From the NCBI RefSeq assembly GCF_029076445.1, contig NZ_JARESG010000004.1:186001-250000 (forward strand): a stretch of DNA of 64,000 bases, written 5' to 3'. Source of the DNA: Pseudarthrobacter naphthalenicus. Lineage in GTDB: Bacteria; Actinomycetota; Actinomycetes; Actinomycetales; Micrococcaceae. Made by a program: the position numbers and the translations under genes. Shown here one piece after another: positions 17,394 through 27,220 of this stretch (positions are counted from its first letter, which is position 1; the number at the start of each line of letters is the position of its first letter). A model generated the notes under the pieces. The model worked only from the letters and a program-made list of their open reading frames with translations, did no database searches and had not been told where the DNA came from.

Positions 17394-17996
17394 CTATGCG
17401 TTAGCAGTTGCCTTGTTTCGGCGAGCAAGAATAACGCCGGCAGCGCCCAAGCCGAGCACTCCTACGCCCGCTGCGCCCCAGAGGAGCAGGCTTGCATCAG
17501 CACCGGTGTTGGCCAGTGCGGCACCCGTATTGGCAAGAGCGGCTCCGCCACTGGTGTCAGCCAGTCCGCTGGCGAAGGCGGGGTCCACAACAACGGTGAC
17601 GGGGCCAACGGTCTGTCCAGATGTGTTGCCCGTAGCAGTGAGCAGGTACGTGCCAGCTTCGCTGATAGTGATCGGCACGGAGAAGTTACCGGCCGCATCT
17701 GCTTGAGCGGCAAGGGTCTGCGTCTCGGTTACGACGTTGATCCTGGTGCTTACTGACCGATTTCCGACGGCGGCGCCGCCTGCTGCGGGCGGGTTGCCCG
17801 GGGTTACGCGGATGGTGAGCGTTTCACCAGCGAATGGGCCTTTTCCACGGAAGATGAATTGTTCGCCGGGGCCTACGGTGCCGTCAGAAACGGCAGCCTG
17901 GGGCGGGATGGGCGGGTAGTTGGCAGCGAGAGCTGGCGCTGTGCCGATCATGGCGAGTGATCCTGCGACGGCGAGCGTTGCGAGAGTTTTCTTCAT
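17394..17996 (-). CDS. LAxTG-anchored surface protein
   Basis: A 200-residue cell-wall protein. Residues 1-25 are a Sec signal (MKKTLATLAVAGSLAMIG, cleavage near ALAA). The middle is one beta-rich, Ig-like domain (about 30-150) with GEQFIFRGKGPFAGETLTIR and AGTYLLTATGNTSG. The sorting signal is doubled: ALANTGAALANTGAD, then a hydrophobic helix and a basic tail (ILARRNKATANA). LAxTG is the preferred signal of class E sortases in high-GC actinobacteria. ATG 17996 follows GGGGGG. A terminator follows. No sortase gene is in the window. It may hold polysaccharide or other proteins at the wall; that role is a guess. Confidence 0.88.
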   Translation of the reverse strand: MKKTLATLAVAGSLAMIGTAPALAANYPPIPPQAAVSDGTVGPGEQFIFRGKGPFAGETLTIRVTPGNPPAAGGAAVGNRSVSTRINVVTETQTLAAQADAAGNFSVPITISEAGTYLLTATGNTSGQTVGPVTVVVDPAFASGLADTSGGAALANTGAALANTGADASLLLWGAAGVGVLGLGAAGVILARRNKATANA

Positions 17997-18176
17997 TAGT
18001 GTCCCCCCGGAGACGTATAAGTTTGTGATGTACCCGAAACTGAGGATTTTCCTCCCTGCAAGAGACCCATGCAGAAATATCGAGTCTTGAACCCTAATAG
18101 AATCTACCATCCGCAAAGGATTGTGAGCAACGTCAATCCAGTCGGTTTACCAACAGTTAAGCTATATACCCGTCTT

Positions 18177-20093
18177 CTATCGACACTGAGCATTTTCTGT
18201 GGTCAGTGTCACATCATTGACGTCTTGCACTGTCGGTGTGACGGACAGTGTCGGAGTACTGTGTTGAACCACCTTGACGAAGCTCATTTCCACGGTGCTC
18301 GACTCACCCGGAGCTAGCCGCGTGGTGACAGTGCCGACCGGGCGATTGCCATCAATATGCGATCCAAACTCAACCTTTCGTCCGTCCGCTGTTGCAGCAT
18401 CAACATAGGACATGGCTGGACCGTAGAACACGACGTTGGTCTGAACAGAGCCCGGAGGTGTGCCGTATCTACCGTCCCCAGTCACCGAAGTAGGTAGAGA
18501 CCTCGCTGCGTCAGCTGGGGCCGCGTTGGCAGTGTTGACACGTACCTTGTACTCGGCATAACCGCTATACGTGCACACCTCGACGAGTTGTACCGTTCGA
18601 CGCATGTAGAAGTCCATCTTCGCGCCAGTGCCGTCGTTGAAATAGACACCGAAAGATGCTCCGCCCACGCTGGGTCCGGATGTGCTTCCTCCCAGTTCTG
18701 TGGTGCGCAGGACACTTTGATCCTGCTGGTGGTCACTCCAGAGGTGCACCCGGTTCTCTTCATAGCTCAGAGTCAAAGCCTTCAATACCGCCGGGCCTGA
18801 TGCGTGGCCAGATGCCAAGGATTCGAAGATCTTATGAGAGGCGCCCATGAAGTATGCGTCCTGCAACTCGTTCGATGAGAGATTCAGGTACACCTCGGAG
18901 AGTAGGGTTTTCACCACATTTTTGGATGTCAGCACGCTGGGCAAACTTGATGGCGGTTGCACGTTCCCAGAGGGGGCAATATCAATGGGGCCTGACGCCT
19001 CAAGAATGTGCGCAAGCACGACAGGGTCGATCCCGACAACGCCGTCAATGGAACCGCCATACCGTCTTTCCCACATACCCTTGGCCAGCTTGGCAGTAGT
19101 CGGAAAGTCCGGGGTGAGGTTGACGTCGCTGATGAATGTTCCAACGCGAGTTGAATAGATCGCTGCTTGGGCCTCGTCTACATCTAAGTGCGGCTCGAAC
19201 CTTCCCATTTCTGATCCACTTGCCTGACCGACTAATTCAATGGTGCCGTTGTTAACTCGAATTACCGCCAAGGCACCAGGAAGCCCACCCGAAGCGCGGA
19301 TCTCAGCGTTGTTCTGCACAAGCACCAAGTAGTCTCTGGTCCCGTTGGACCCCATCATCGATGGCAGTATCCGGGATACTTGCGAGGCTGTATTCAGCCC
19401 TGTGCTGAGTGTTTCCAATCTGTCGATCGTTTCCGCCAACGGCTGGGCGACTTCGGCGACGAGGTTGCCCGGATCGAGTGTCAGTAGGCGGGAGTGCGAC
19501 AGTTCGACTGTCGTGGCCGCCGAAACGATTGTTGGCGATGCCGCTTCCAATGGTTCTAGATCGAGCTTGCCATTTGTGGGCGTCAGATGCTCTAAATCTA
19601 GGGAGCTGACGACGTTGACGAGCGGCTTGGCAGAGCTGTTAGCGACCTCGTCCGCAGCCACAGTCAGTTCTCGCACCGCGGCAAAGTTGTTCCCCAACAA
19701 AGGGACACCGGTGGCGAGCTTCCAGACGGGATCATTTGCAGCTGTCCGGGCCGAACCCGTGTGGACAGCAATTTGATCGATTGTGAGACGGGCACTTGAA
19801 CCGTCATAAGACAACATTTCCGCTGTGAACGTCGGCACTAGTGACTCGGCGGCTCGCAACTCGGTGTTGATCTGATTAGCCTTAGACGCAAGCCATCCCC
19901 CTGCCGCTGCCAGCAGGACAAGGGCAGCTCCTAGAGTCACAGCAGACCGAATAAGTATTCGGCGCCGTCGCCGGCTTGACCGCTTCTTTACACGCCAGAT
20001 GCCTTGCCCTGCAAGTGTGGAAGGGTGGTCTGCCGGGCTTCCTCGGTCGTCTCCATCGACGCGGTCAAGTTCCTCAGGTTCTTTACTGAGCAC
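18177..20093 (-). CDS. DUF4012 membrane-anchored protein
   Basis: A roughly 638-residue protein with a basic cytoplasmic start (KKRSSRRRRRILIRS), one membrane helix (TLGAALVLLAAAGGWLAS) and a large extracellular part. The central segment DYLVLVQNNAEIRASGGLPG is the DUF4012 signature, and WERRYGGSIDGVVGIDPVVL follows. The family is found in actinobacterial polysaccharide loci and its biochemical role is unknown. I chose GTG 20093 (AGGGG upstream), which overlaps the kinase stop by 11 bp; the earlier ATG at 20162 would overlap by 80 bp. It is co-directional with the kinase gene, so they probably act together at the envelope. Confidence 0.88.
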   Translation of the reverse strand: MLSKEPEELDRVDGDDRGSPADHPSTLAGQGIWRVKKRSSRRRRRILIRSAVTLGAALVLLAAAGGWLASKANQINTELRAAESLVPTFTAEMLSYDGSSARLTIDQIAVHTGSARTAANDPVWKLATGVPLLGNNFAAVRELTVAADEVANSSAKPLVNVVSSLDLEHLTPTNGKLDLEPLEAASPTIVSAATTVELSHSRLLTLDPGNLVAEVAQPLAETIDRLETLSTGLNTASQVSRILPSMMGSNGTRDYLVLVQNNAEIRASGGLPGALAVIRVNNGTIELVGQASGSEMGRFEPHLDVDEAQAAIYSTRVGTFISDVNLTPDFPTTAKLAKGMWERRYGGSIDGVVGIDPVVLAHILEASGPIDIAPSGNVQPPSSLPSVLTSKNVVKTLLSEVYLNLSSNELQDAYFMGASHKIFESLASGHASGPAVLKALTLSYEENRVHLWSDHQQDQSVLRTTELGGSTSGPSVGGASFGVYFNDGTGAKMDFYMRRTVQLVEVCTYSGYAEYKVRVNTANAAPADAARSLPTSVTGDGRYGTPPGSVQTNVVFYGPAMSYVDAATADGRKVEFGSHIDGNRPVGTVTTRLAPGESSTVEMSFVKVVQHSTPTLSVTPTVQDVNDVTLTTENAQCR

Positions 20094-21633
20094 CCCGGCC
20101 CCTGCCGCCGATGTCTCGCAGCCGCGATGTACTTCTTCCTTCGCCTCTGAGAATGTTCTCAAAGTTGGCTTCAGATCCGTTTTCCTCCAGCGGTTGGCGA
20201 CGTGACTTGGCGTGCGTCAAGGCAGGAATCTGACCGTTGCTTTCGTAGCTGTAGTAGCTGTAGGAATACGCGTCGGGTCCCTTCGCCGGCAAACGGTTTA
20301 AGACGACGCCTAGTAGGTCGGCCTCCACCATGTCCAGCGCAGCCAAGGATTTCTCCACATCAGTCGTCCGGACTTTTTGAGTGCCCACAACCAGCACTAC
20401 TCCGCCAACCTGTTGAGCAAGGACTGCTGCGTCAGTTACGGGCAGGAGCGGCGGCGCGTCGATGATTACCGCATCAAAAACAGTTTCGAGGCGTATGATC
20501 AACTGCTTCATTTTGTCGGAACCGAGCAATTCACTCGGATTGGGAGGTATCTGTCCGGCCGTAAGGACGTAGAGTTTGTCCTCGCCCCAGGGTTGAAGTA
20601 ACTCGTCGACATCAGTTTGGCCGATCAGAGCCGTTGTCAATCCTGCGTTCCGGTCGAGACCTAGATATTGGTCAATCATGGGCCTCCGCAAGTCGGCATC
20701 CACCAATGCAACATATTGCCCCGCTTGTGCGAGCGCAATTGCCAAGTTGGTCGCCGTGGTGCTCTTACCTTCACCTGGAACTGAAGAGGTTATTAAGACA
20801 GTCTTTGAGTCGTGGCTAACATGGGCAAACTGCAAGTTCGTGCGGAGTTGGCGAAACGATTCTGCCCTCGGGCTTTGCATGGCAATTTGCGTCAAAAGAG
20901 GCTCTTTTGTTGCAGTGGCGTCGAAGCTGACACCCCCAAGTATCGCCGTTTGAGTGACTCTACGCAGATCGGCCGCCCCCCGGACTCTATTATCGAGAAT
21001 CGACCGCAACACCGCAACGCCGGTTCCGGTGGCCAGCCCTAGCAGCAGCCCCACAATCAAGTTTATGTTCACATTGGGCGACGAAGGTGCCCCTGGGGCA
21101 CTCGCCGGCGTCACAATAGACAGTTTTACTGGCGACGAGTCGCTCGATGATGGTCTTTCCAGTTCGTCAACGGCCACGATTAGGCTCCTGCTGACGGCCT
21201 GGGCGATTGCCGCAGCCTGGACAGGTGACTCATTCTCGACGGCGATGCTTATCAGAACCGTGTTAACGTCGGATGTTGCGGCAACACTGCGTGCCAACGC
21301 CTGGGGGGTGACCTTGAGGCCCAAGCTGTCGATTACCGGCTGTAGGACAGTCGGCGTAGTGACGGTCTTAACATAGGACTGTACGCGAGCCTGGCTAAAG
21401 GCGTTTCCTTGCGTGAGCTCAGAGACCGATCCGGAGCTTTGGAGTGCAACGAATAGTTTGGTTTCGGATTTATAGCTCGGTTTCATGAGGAGCGAGGCTG
21501 CGCCGGCGCCTAGCAGTCCGATCAAGGCGCAAGCGACTATGATGATCCAGTTTCGTCGCAGAACGCGCAAGTAATCCTTAAGCTCCAAAGGAGAGCCCTT
21601 TCCGGGTGAAGTTTTTGGGCGGTGATTCCCCAT
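20083..21633 (-). CDS. polysaccharide co-polymerase / tyrosine autokinase, second copy
   Basis: A 516-residue Wzz-BY-kinase fusion. Wzz helices lie at about 27-50 and 187-207. The kinase domain has Walker A TSSVPGEGKST (282-292), Walker A' VALVDADLRRPM (308-319) and Walker B AVIIDAPPLLPVTDA (388-402). The C-terminal tyrosine cluster YSYSYYSY (456-463) is denser than in the 13155 copy, and it has an extra 50-residue basic tail. It starts at ATG 21633 and faces the polymer-unit genes across a 340 bp control region. It is clearly diverged from the other copy, so it is not a recent duplication. Confidence 0.94.
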   Translation of the reverse strand: MGNHRPKTSPGKGSPLELKDYLRVLRRNWIIIVACALIGLLGAGAASLLMKPSYKSETKLFVALQSSGSVSELTQGNAFSQARVQSYVKTVTTPTVLQPVIDSLGLKVTPQALARSVAATSDVNTVLISIAVENESPVQAAAIAQAVSRSLIVAVDELERPSSSDSSPVKLSIVTPASAPGAPSSPNVNINLIVGLLLGLATGTGVAVLRSILDNRVRGAADLRRVTQTAILGGVSFDATATKEPLLTQIAMQSPRAESFRQLRTNLQFAHVSHDSKTVLITSSVPGEGKSTTATNLAIALAQAGQYVALVDADLRRPMIDQYLGLDRNAGLTTALIGQTDVDELLQPWGEDKLYVLTAGQIPPNPSELLGSDKMKQLIIRLETVFDAVIIDAPPLLPVTDAAVLAQQVGGVVLVVGTQKVRTTDVEKSLAALDMVEADLLGVVLNRLPAKGPDAYSYSYYSYESNGQIPALTHAKSRRQPLEENGSEANFENILRGEGRSTSRLRDIGGRGRGAQ

Positions 21634-21973
21634 GGTACCCGGTAAGCATTAATTGACTGGCCGTGTAAATATCGAGTGGAGCGGATCTCGCATATCCGAA
21701 CCTCGATCATTTTGCGCACATCATAGCATGTCCCTCGTTCGCTCGGCTGGAAGTCAGCCAAGGCGTAACACCGGGTTCGGTAGTACTTCCAAGTGGTTTA
21801 TTATTTGTGCATCCGGGGAGTTGGATGTGCGTCTCCAACCGCCGGGAGTCGGCTGCGCGCCTCGAGCTGTGTCTCCTGGAGAACTCACACTGCGCTTGGC
21901 TCGAGATTCGATGAACATCCGGACCGGCCATCTAGGGCTAGCTCCGCGAATAAAATATTGGGGGAACTATCTA
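21634..21973. other. divergent control region between kinase and sugar-biosynthesis genes
   Basis: About 340 bases separating the minus-strand kinase from the plus-strand dehydratase. It must hold both promoters. A TTGACT at 21653-21658 is a possible -35 but has no matching -10. The plus frame is open through much of this region but lacks family similarity, so it is not counted as coding. Confidence 0.5.
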
Positions 21974-23821
21974 GTGGGAGTAGCAAACCAGCCGCGCGCA
22001 CGTATTGCCGATGGTCGGCGAACTGCACGATGGGCTCCTCGTGTGCTTCAATACGCAGTTGATGCCGAGGCGTGGGTGATAGCTGTCACTTTTGCCGCGT
22101 TGTTTCGTTTCGATTTCGTCGCAAGCCGCATTGATTGGCTGTCAGTGGGAATCCTGGCGACGCTAGCCATAGTCCTTCAAGCCGTCATCGGCTGGGTACT
22201 TTCTCTATATCGGGGTCGACACCAACACGGAGCGTTTCACGAGGCGCAAACTCTGCTGGCGACTGTCGTGAGTGTGGCCGCCCTCCTCTTTTCTACCAAC
22301 ATGATCTTTCTAAGCAATGTGGGCTTGCCCAGGAGTACGGCGCTCGTAGCTCTCCCGGTTGCATTCGTAATCATGGGTGGAAGCCGGCATCTGCAGCGAA
22401 TAGTTTCGGAGCGCAGGGTCCGACCGCAGGATTCGGCGGAGCGTGCACTTATCTACGGAGCCGGCCAAACTGGTGCCTACCTGATTAAGCGAATGCTTAG
22501 TGATCCCAATTCGCCATATTTGCCGGTCGGATTAGTCGATGACGATCCGGATAAGAGGCACCTTCGGCTGTCCAACGTTCCCGTACTGGGCGGGGGCGCC
22601 GATCTGGTGACTCTCGCGGGCAGGACCGATGCAACGGCCCTAATCCTGTGCGTCGCCCGCGCGGATGCGAATCTCATACGAGATGTGTCCGATCTGGCCG
22701 ATAATGCTGGCCTCCGAATGATGGTAATGCCTCTTCTTTCAGAAATATTGAATGATGGCATGAAACTTGCCGACCTTAGGGACGTCGCCATTGAGGACGT
22801 TATTGGCCGGCAACCGGTCGACACAGAAGTTGACTCCATTGCTGGATATGTGGCCGGAAAACGGGTTCTGGTAACGGGTGCCGGGGGCTCAATTGGGGCG
22901 GAGCTGTGTCGGCAGTTGTCTAGGTACAACCCCCAAGAGCTAATCATGTTGGACCGAGACGAAACAGGTCTCCATGGGGTGCAGATTTCCATTTCCGGGC
23001 ATGGTCTGCTGAACAGCGATGATGTTGTGTTGGGTGACATCCGAGACTCAGCCGCGCTTAAGGAAATATTTCACAAGCGACGCCCCGAGGTCGTGTTTCA
23101 TGCCGCTGCGCTCAAGCATCTGCCTATGTTGGAGCAATACCCCGAAGAGGCTTGGAAGACCAACGTCTTAGGTACACTTAACGTCTTGAATGCCGCCCGC
23201 TCCGTGGGTGTCAAGACTTTTGTTAACATTTCAACAGACAAAGCAGCCAACCCCATTAGCGTCCTGGGTCAGTCCAAACGGACCGCCGAGCGGTTGACTG
23301 CTTGGTCCGCGGCGAAATCGGGCGAGTCATATCTCTCTGTGCGTTTCGGCAACGTCATAGGAAGCCGTGGTTCTGTGCTGCCCACCTTTATTGCCCAGAT
23401 TGAGGCCGGAGGTCCAGTTACCGTCACCGATCCGGAGGTAACCAGGTACTTCATGACCATTCCAGAAGCATGCCAACTTGTCATCCAGGCAGGGGCCATT
23501 GGTCGGCCTGGAGAAGCTTTGATACTTGATATGGGAAGCCCCATAAAAATCCTAGATGTTGCCAAGCGCGTCATTGCCAGTTCAGGCAGGTCCATTGAGA
23601 TCGTTTTTACGGGACTCCGCGAGGGCGAAAAACTACATGAGGAGCTCTTTGGCGTGAGTGAACATGACGAACGTCCATTCCACCCCAAAGTCACGCACAC
23701 TGCTGTGCCTCCATTGGACCCGGACAACCTTTATCTGGAGCGCTGGCCAGAAACAGGGGCCCCCTCGCACGATGCACCCAAGGCCTATTTCGCCTCATCA
23801 CTCGGAGCCCGGAATGAATGA
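21974..23821 (+). CDS. nucleoside-diphosphate-sugar 4,6-dehydratase, WbpM/PglF/CapD type
   Basis: A membrane-bound dehydratase acting on UDP-GlcNAc (615 aa from this start). Four membrane helices fill about the first 130 residues; the first Rossmann domain has ALIYGAGQTGAYLIKRML and the catalytic SDR domain has VLVTGAGGSIGAELCRQL, HAAALKHLPMLE, STDKAANPISVLGQSKRTAE and FGNVIGSRGSVLP. The 4-keto-6-deoxy product would feed the aminotransferase that overlaps its 3' end. I prefer GTG 21974 (GGGGGA upstream); ATG 21911 is in frame. It begins the plus-strand biosynthetic operon. Confidence 0.92.
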   Translation: MGVANQPRARIADGRRTARWAPRVLQYAVDAEAWVIAVTFAALFRFDFVASRIDWLSVGILATLAIVLQAVIGWVLSLYRGRHQHGAFHEAQTLLATVVSVAALLFSTNMIFLSNVGLPRSTALVALPVAFVIMGGSRHLQRIVSERRVRPQDSAERALIYGAGQTGAYLIKRMLSDPNSPYLPVGLVDDDPDKRHLRLSNVPVLGGGADLVTLAGRTDATALILCVARADANLIRDVSDLADNAGLRMMVMPLLSEILNDGMKLADLRDVAIEDVIGRQPVDTEVDSIAGYVAGKRVLVTGAGGSIGAELCRQLSRYNPQELIMLDRDETGLHGVQISISGHGLLNSDDVVLGDIRDSAALKEIFHKRRPEVVFHAAALKHLPMLEQYPEEAWKTNVLGTLNVLNAARSVGVKTFVNISTDKAANPISVLGQSKRTAERLTAWSAAKSGESYLSVRFGNVIGSRGSVLPTFIAQIEAGGPVTVTDPEVTRYFMTIPEACQLVIQAGAIGRPGEALILDMGSPIKILDVAKRVIASSGRSIEIVFTGLREGEKLHEELFGVSEHDERPFHPKVTHTAVPPLDPDNLYLERWPETGAPSHDAPKAYFASSLGARNE

Positions 23822-24950
23822 TCGTATTTACTTGTCCTCCCCGGACGTAGGCGACTTGGAGGAGAAATACCTGCTCCAGGCCCTTCGTTCAGGTTGGATC
23901 GCGCCGCTGGGACCAGACGTGGACCTTTTTGAACAGGAAATGTCTGATCGCATCGGTCGTAGGTATGCTGTTGCACTTAGCTCAGGGACCGCTGCATTAC
24001 ACTTGGCACTTCTTGCCCACGGTGTTGGCCCTGGCGACGCGGTGTTGACATCCACTATGACATTTGCTGCCACGGCCAACGCCATTGCTTACACCGGCGC
24101 GGAACCATTCTTCATCGACTGCTTGCCGGATTCGGGAAACATGGACCCAGAGTTGCTAAAAGCTGCCTTGGAGTCCCTCACAGCTGCCGGACAGCGTATA
24201 GGAGCCATCGTTCCCGTAGATCTCCTAGGTAAGGCCGTTGATTACACGGTTATTTCCGGGCTAGCAAGCGCATACGGTGTTCCTCTAATTGCCGATGCAG
24301 CCGAATCCCTCGGCGCAGTTCACGATGGAAGGCCAGCCGGCGCATGGGGCGAAGTGGCCATCTTCTCCTTCAATGGAAACAAAATCATGACCACCTCTGG
24401 CGGAGGAATGCTGCTGACTGACGATGGGGCGCTGGCTTCTCGGGTGCGTTACCTAGCAACTCAGGCACGCCAACCTGTCATCCATTACGAGCACACAGAC
24501 GTCGGCTACAACTATCGATTGAGCAATCTCCTGGCAGCCCTTGGCCGCGCTCAACTAGTCCGACTAGACGAGATGATCTTGAGGCGCCAGGACCATCGCA
24601 GGTACTACAGGCAACTCTTTGACGGTGTCACCGGAATTTCGATTTTCGGTGGAGATACGGACACGTACGACAACTTCTGGCTTACCTCGATTGTGGTGGA
24701 CCCAGCCGCGACAGGGTTCAATGCAAGCGATTTAAGCTCCGCGTTGGCCGTCAGTAATATCGAGAGCCGTCCGCTCTGGAAGCCGATGCATCTTCAGCCA
24801 GTCTTCCGCCAGGCGAGGGGGCTTACGAACGGGACATCCCAGAGGCTTTTCGAGACCGGGCTGACGCTCCCCAGCGGATCGGCCATGAGTGCTATCTCCC
24901 GCGAACGAGTAGGTGCAGCGGTGACGGACTTTTTGGTGAGCAATCGTTAG
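23814..24950 (+). CDS. DegT/DnrJ/EryC1-family sugar aminotransferase (PglE-like)
   Basis: A 378-residue PLP-dependent aminotransferase. SSGTAALHLALLAHGVGPGD binds the phosphate, ADAAESLGA carries the PLP-stacking and Asp residues, and the Schiff-base lysine lies in FSFNGNKIMTTSGGGM. LSSPDVGDLEEKYLLQAL at the N-terminus is typical of PglE/LegC-type enzymes. It overlaps the dehydratase gene by 8 bp, so it probably aminates the 4-keto sugar at C4, giving a UDP-4-amino-4,6-dideoxy sugar of the bacillosamine type. A PglD-type hexapeptide acetyltransferase is not present in the window. Confidence 0.92.
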   Translation: MNDRIYLSSPDVGDLEEKYLLQALRSGWIAPLGPDVDLFEQEMSDRIGRRYAVALSSGTAALHLALLAHGVGPGDAVLTSTMTFAATANAIAYTGAEPFFIDCLPDSGNMDPELLKAALESLTAAGQRIGAIVPVDLLGKAVDYTVISGLASAYGVPLIADAAESLGAVHDGRPAGAWGEVAIFSFNGNKIMTTSGGGMLLTDDGALASRVRYLATQARQPVIHYEHTDVGYNYRLSNLLAALGRAQLVRLDEMILRRQDHRRYYRQLFDGVTGISIFGGDTDTYDNFWLTSIVVDPAATGFNASDLSSALAVSNIESRPLWKPMHLQPVFRQARGLTNGTSQRLFETGLTLPSGSAMSAISRERVGAAVTDFLVSNR

Positions 24951-25067
24951 ATGGTTGAGAGTGTTATTTGAACGTGGCGGAACATTTGCGGGGTTGAAGG
25001 CTCATGTCACCATTCAGTTCGATCCAAAATAGGCATGAAGACTTTGCCAGTTGAAAGGGAATTTTCG

Positions 25068-26132
25068 ATGTCGGAAGTATCAAGCGGTTACGAGGGTAAG
25101 CGCATCCTCGTCACAGGTGGAACCGGATCTTTCGGGCACACTGTGGTGGAGAAATTGTTGGCCCAAGGCGCAGAGCAGATCCGAATTTTGAGTCGGGATG
25201 AAGCCAAACAGGATCTTATGCGGCATGAGATCGGTGATCCCCGACTGCGCTTCTACGTTGGAGATATCCGTGATTATCACAGTGTTGAACGGGCGGTCCG
25301 CGATGTCGATTTTGTCTTCCATGCCGCTGCCCTGAAGCAAGTTCCTTCGTGTGAATTCTTCCCCACGGAAGCGATGAAGACCAATATTATTGGAAGTGAA
25401 AATGTTGTCCGGGCGTCGGATAACGCTGGTGTAACATCGGTAGTTTGCTTGAGCACCGACAAAGCGGTTTATCCGGTCAATGCAATGGGGATGAGCAAGG
25501 CAATGATGGAAAAGGTTGCGCAGTCGCACGGCCTGAACAATCCAAATGCCGCAACAACGGTCTCGTGTGTCCGCTACGGAAATGTCATGTATTCTCGAGG
25601 GTCAGTAATTCCGCTGTTCATCCGACAGATCAAAGCGGGTAAAGATCTCACGGTGACGAATCCCGATATGACTCGCTTCATGATGTCACTTGCCGACTCC
25701 GTCGATTTGGTTGATTTCGCCTTCCACAATGCCAACCAAGGCGACCTGTTCATTCGTAAGGCGCGGGCATGTACTGTAGGCGACTTAGCTCAGGCCACGG
25801 TGAATCTATTCCGGGCGTCCTCCAGTATCCATGTGATTGGGACACGACATGCCGAGAAATTGTCGGAGGCCCTAGCAACTCGTGAAGAACTTTCACGTGC
25901 TCGCGACATGGGGGACTACTTCAGGATCCAAGCTGACAAGCGGGATCTGAATTACAGCGTCTACTTTGAAGAGGGCGACGTAGTTCAGGCAGAGTACTCT
26001 GATTACGATTCCCATACCGTTCCAAGGATGAGTGTTTCCGAGGTCGAGGATCTCTTGCTGACGCTTCCCGAAGTACGTCGGGAGCTTACTGCGGCCGGAC
26101 TGTCGTACAATAAAAGGCTTGTTGACCAGTGA
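25068..26132 (+). CDS. capE: UDP-GlcNAc 4,6-dehydratase/5-epimerase (UDP-L-FucNAc pathway, step 1)
   Basis: A 354-residue soluble SDR enzyme of the CapE/WbjB/FnlA type. NAD binding is TGGTGSFGHTVVEKLL; HAAALKQVPSCEFFP and STDKAVYPVNAMGMSK follow. The catalytic position usually held by Tyr in YxxxK is Met here (MGMSK), as is known for CapE enzymes. DMTRFMMSLADSVDLVDFAF marks the substrate region. The ATG at 25068 follows AAGGGA; an ATG at 25035 has no such site. Next come capF and capG in the pathway order, with a GTGA overlap to capF. Confidence 0.93.
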   Translation: MSEVSSGYEGKRILVTGGTGSFGHTVVEKLLAQGAEQIRILSRDEAKQDLMRHEIGDPRLRFYVGDIRDYHSVERAVRDVDFVFHAAALKQVPSCEFFPTEAMKTNIIGSENVVRASDNAGVTSVVCLSTDKAVYPVNAMGMSKAMMEKVAQSHGLNNPNAATTVSCVRYGNVMYSRGSVIPLFIRQIKAGKDLTVTNPDMTRFMMSLADSVDLVDFAFHNANQGDLFIRKARACTVGDLAQATVNLFRASSSIHVIGTRHAEKLSEALATREELSRARDMGDYFRIQADKRDLNYSVYFEEGDVVQAEYSDYDSHTVPRMSVSEVEDLLLTLPEVRRELTAAGLSYNKRLVDQ

Positions 26133-27220
26133 CGGCTGTGGCGCTGACTGGAGCGAACGGATTCCTCGGCTGGCACACCCGGGCCGCACTCCGTGAGATG
26201 GGTAGTAGTCGATCTATCTCATTGGGGGATGGGTTTGACTTGAAGGCAGCGGTCGACTCTATTGATGGTACGCCGCGACTAATACACATTGCCGGGGTTA
26301 ACCGCGGGAGTGACGTCGAAATCGAGGACGGAAATGTTCTCTTTGCTGAGCAGGTCGCGCAGGTTCTTGCACAATGCGAGACTCCGCCGCCCGTTGTTGT
26401 GTTTGCCAATTCCACCCAGGCGTCCAACGGAAGCATCTATGGAGACGCAAAAAGGAGAGCTGCAGATATTCTCCGAGCCGGTGCGGAGAGGGCGGGGGCA
26501 CGGTTTGAGGACGTACTTTTACCCAATTTGTTCGGCGAGCACGGGCGCCCTTTCTACAATGCGGTCACTGCTACATTCTGCCACTTGCTGTCGCAGGGCG
26601 ACCAGCCCACGGTGGAACAGGATCGAGACCTGACACTTCTGCACGTACAGGATGCCGCCGATACTCTAATTGGGACGATCGATCTGGAGTCTTCTAACCG
26701 GCTCCAAGTTCGTGAGTCCGTAAGTGGTCTGCTTCGGAGGCTGTCAAGCATCGCTACGGTGTATCGCTCAGGGGATATACCTGACATACGCACGAAGTTT
26801 GACCGTGACCTTTTCAACACATATAGGTCATATGCGTTCCCGGTGCAAACCCCCCTGGCGCTGGAACGTCGTGCCGACTCGCGCGGTTCGTTTTTTGAAA
26901 TCATTCGCACACATGGGGGATCGGGCCAGTCGTCGTTCTCCACCACGGAACCGGGCATCAGCCGTGGAGACCACTACCACAGACGCAAGATTGAGCGCTT
27001 TACCGTGTTGTCAGGTACCGCCACAATTTCCCTGCGGAAGCTTTTTTCCACCGACTATTACGAGTTTCCGGTCACCGGTGATGAGCCTATGGCTGTTGAC
27101 ATGCCAACTATGTGGACACACAAGATTACCAACACCGGAGCGGACACGCTCTATACCTCGTTCTGGACGAACGAGGTATTCAACCCCTCAGCACCTGACA
27201 CGATTGCGGAGCCAGTCTAA
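26129..27220 (+). CDS. capF: bifunctional UDP-sugar epimerase/reductase (UDP-L-FucNAc pathway, step 2)
   Basis: A 363-residue protein of the CapF/WbjC type. An N-terminal SDR domain (TGANGFLGWHTRAALREMG, residues 6-24; VFANSTQASNGSIYGDAKR; LLPNLFGEHGRPFYNAVT) is the NADPH-dependent C4 reductase. A C-terminal cupin (from about residue 245; GDHYHRRKIERFTVLSG) is the C3 epimerase and supplies zinc-binding histidines. The start is GTG overlapping the capE stop, and the stop overlaps the capG start. The product is UDP-N-acetyl-L-talosamine, the substrate of CapG. Confidence 0.93.
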   Translation: MTAVALTGANGFLGWHTRAALREMGSSRSISLGDGFDLKAAVDSIDGTPRLIHIAGVNRGSDVEIEDGNVLFAEQVAQVLAQCETPPPVVVFANSTQASNGSIYGDAKRRAADILRAGAERAGARFEDVLLPNLFGEHGRPFYNAVTATFCHLLSQGDQPTVEQDRDLTLLHVQDAADTLIGTIDLESSNRLQVRESVSGLLRRLSSIATVYRSGDIPDIRTKFDRDLFNTYRSYAFPVQTPLALERRADSRGSFFEIIRTHGGSGQSSFSTTEPGISRGDHYHRRKIERFTVLSGTATISLRKLFSTDYYEFPVTGDEPMAVDMPTMWTHKITNTGADTLYTSFWTNEVFNPSAPDTIAEPV

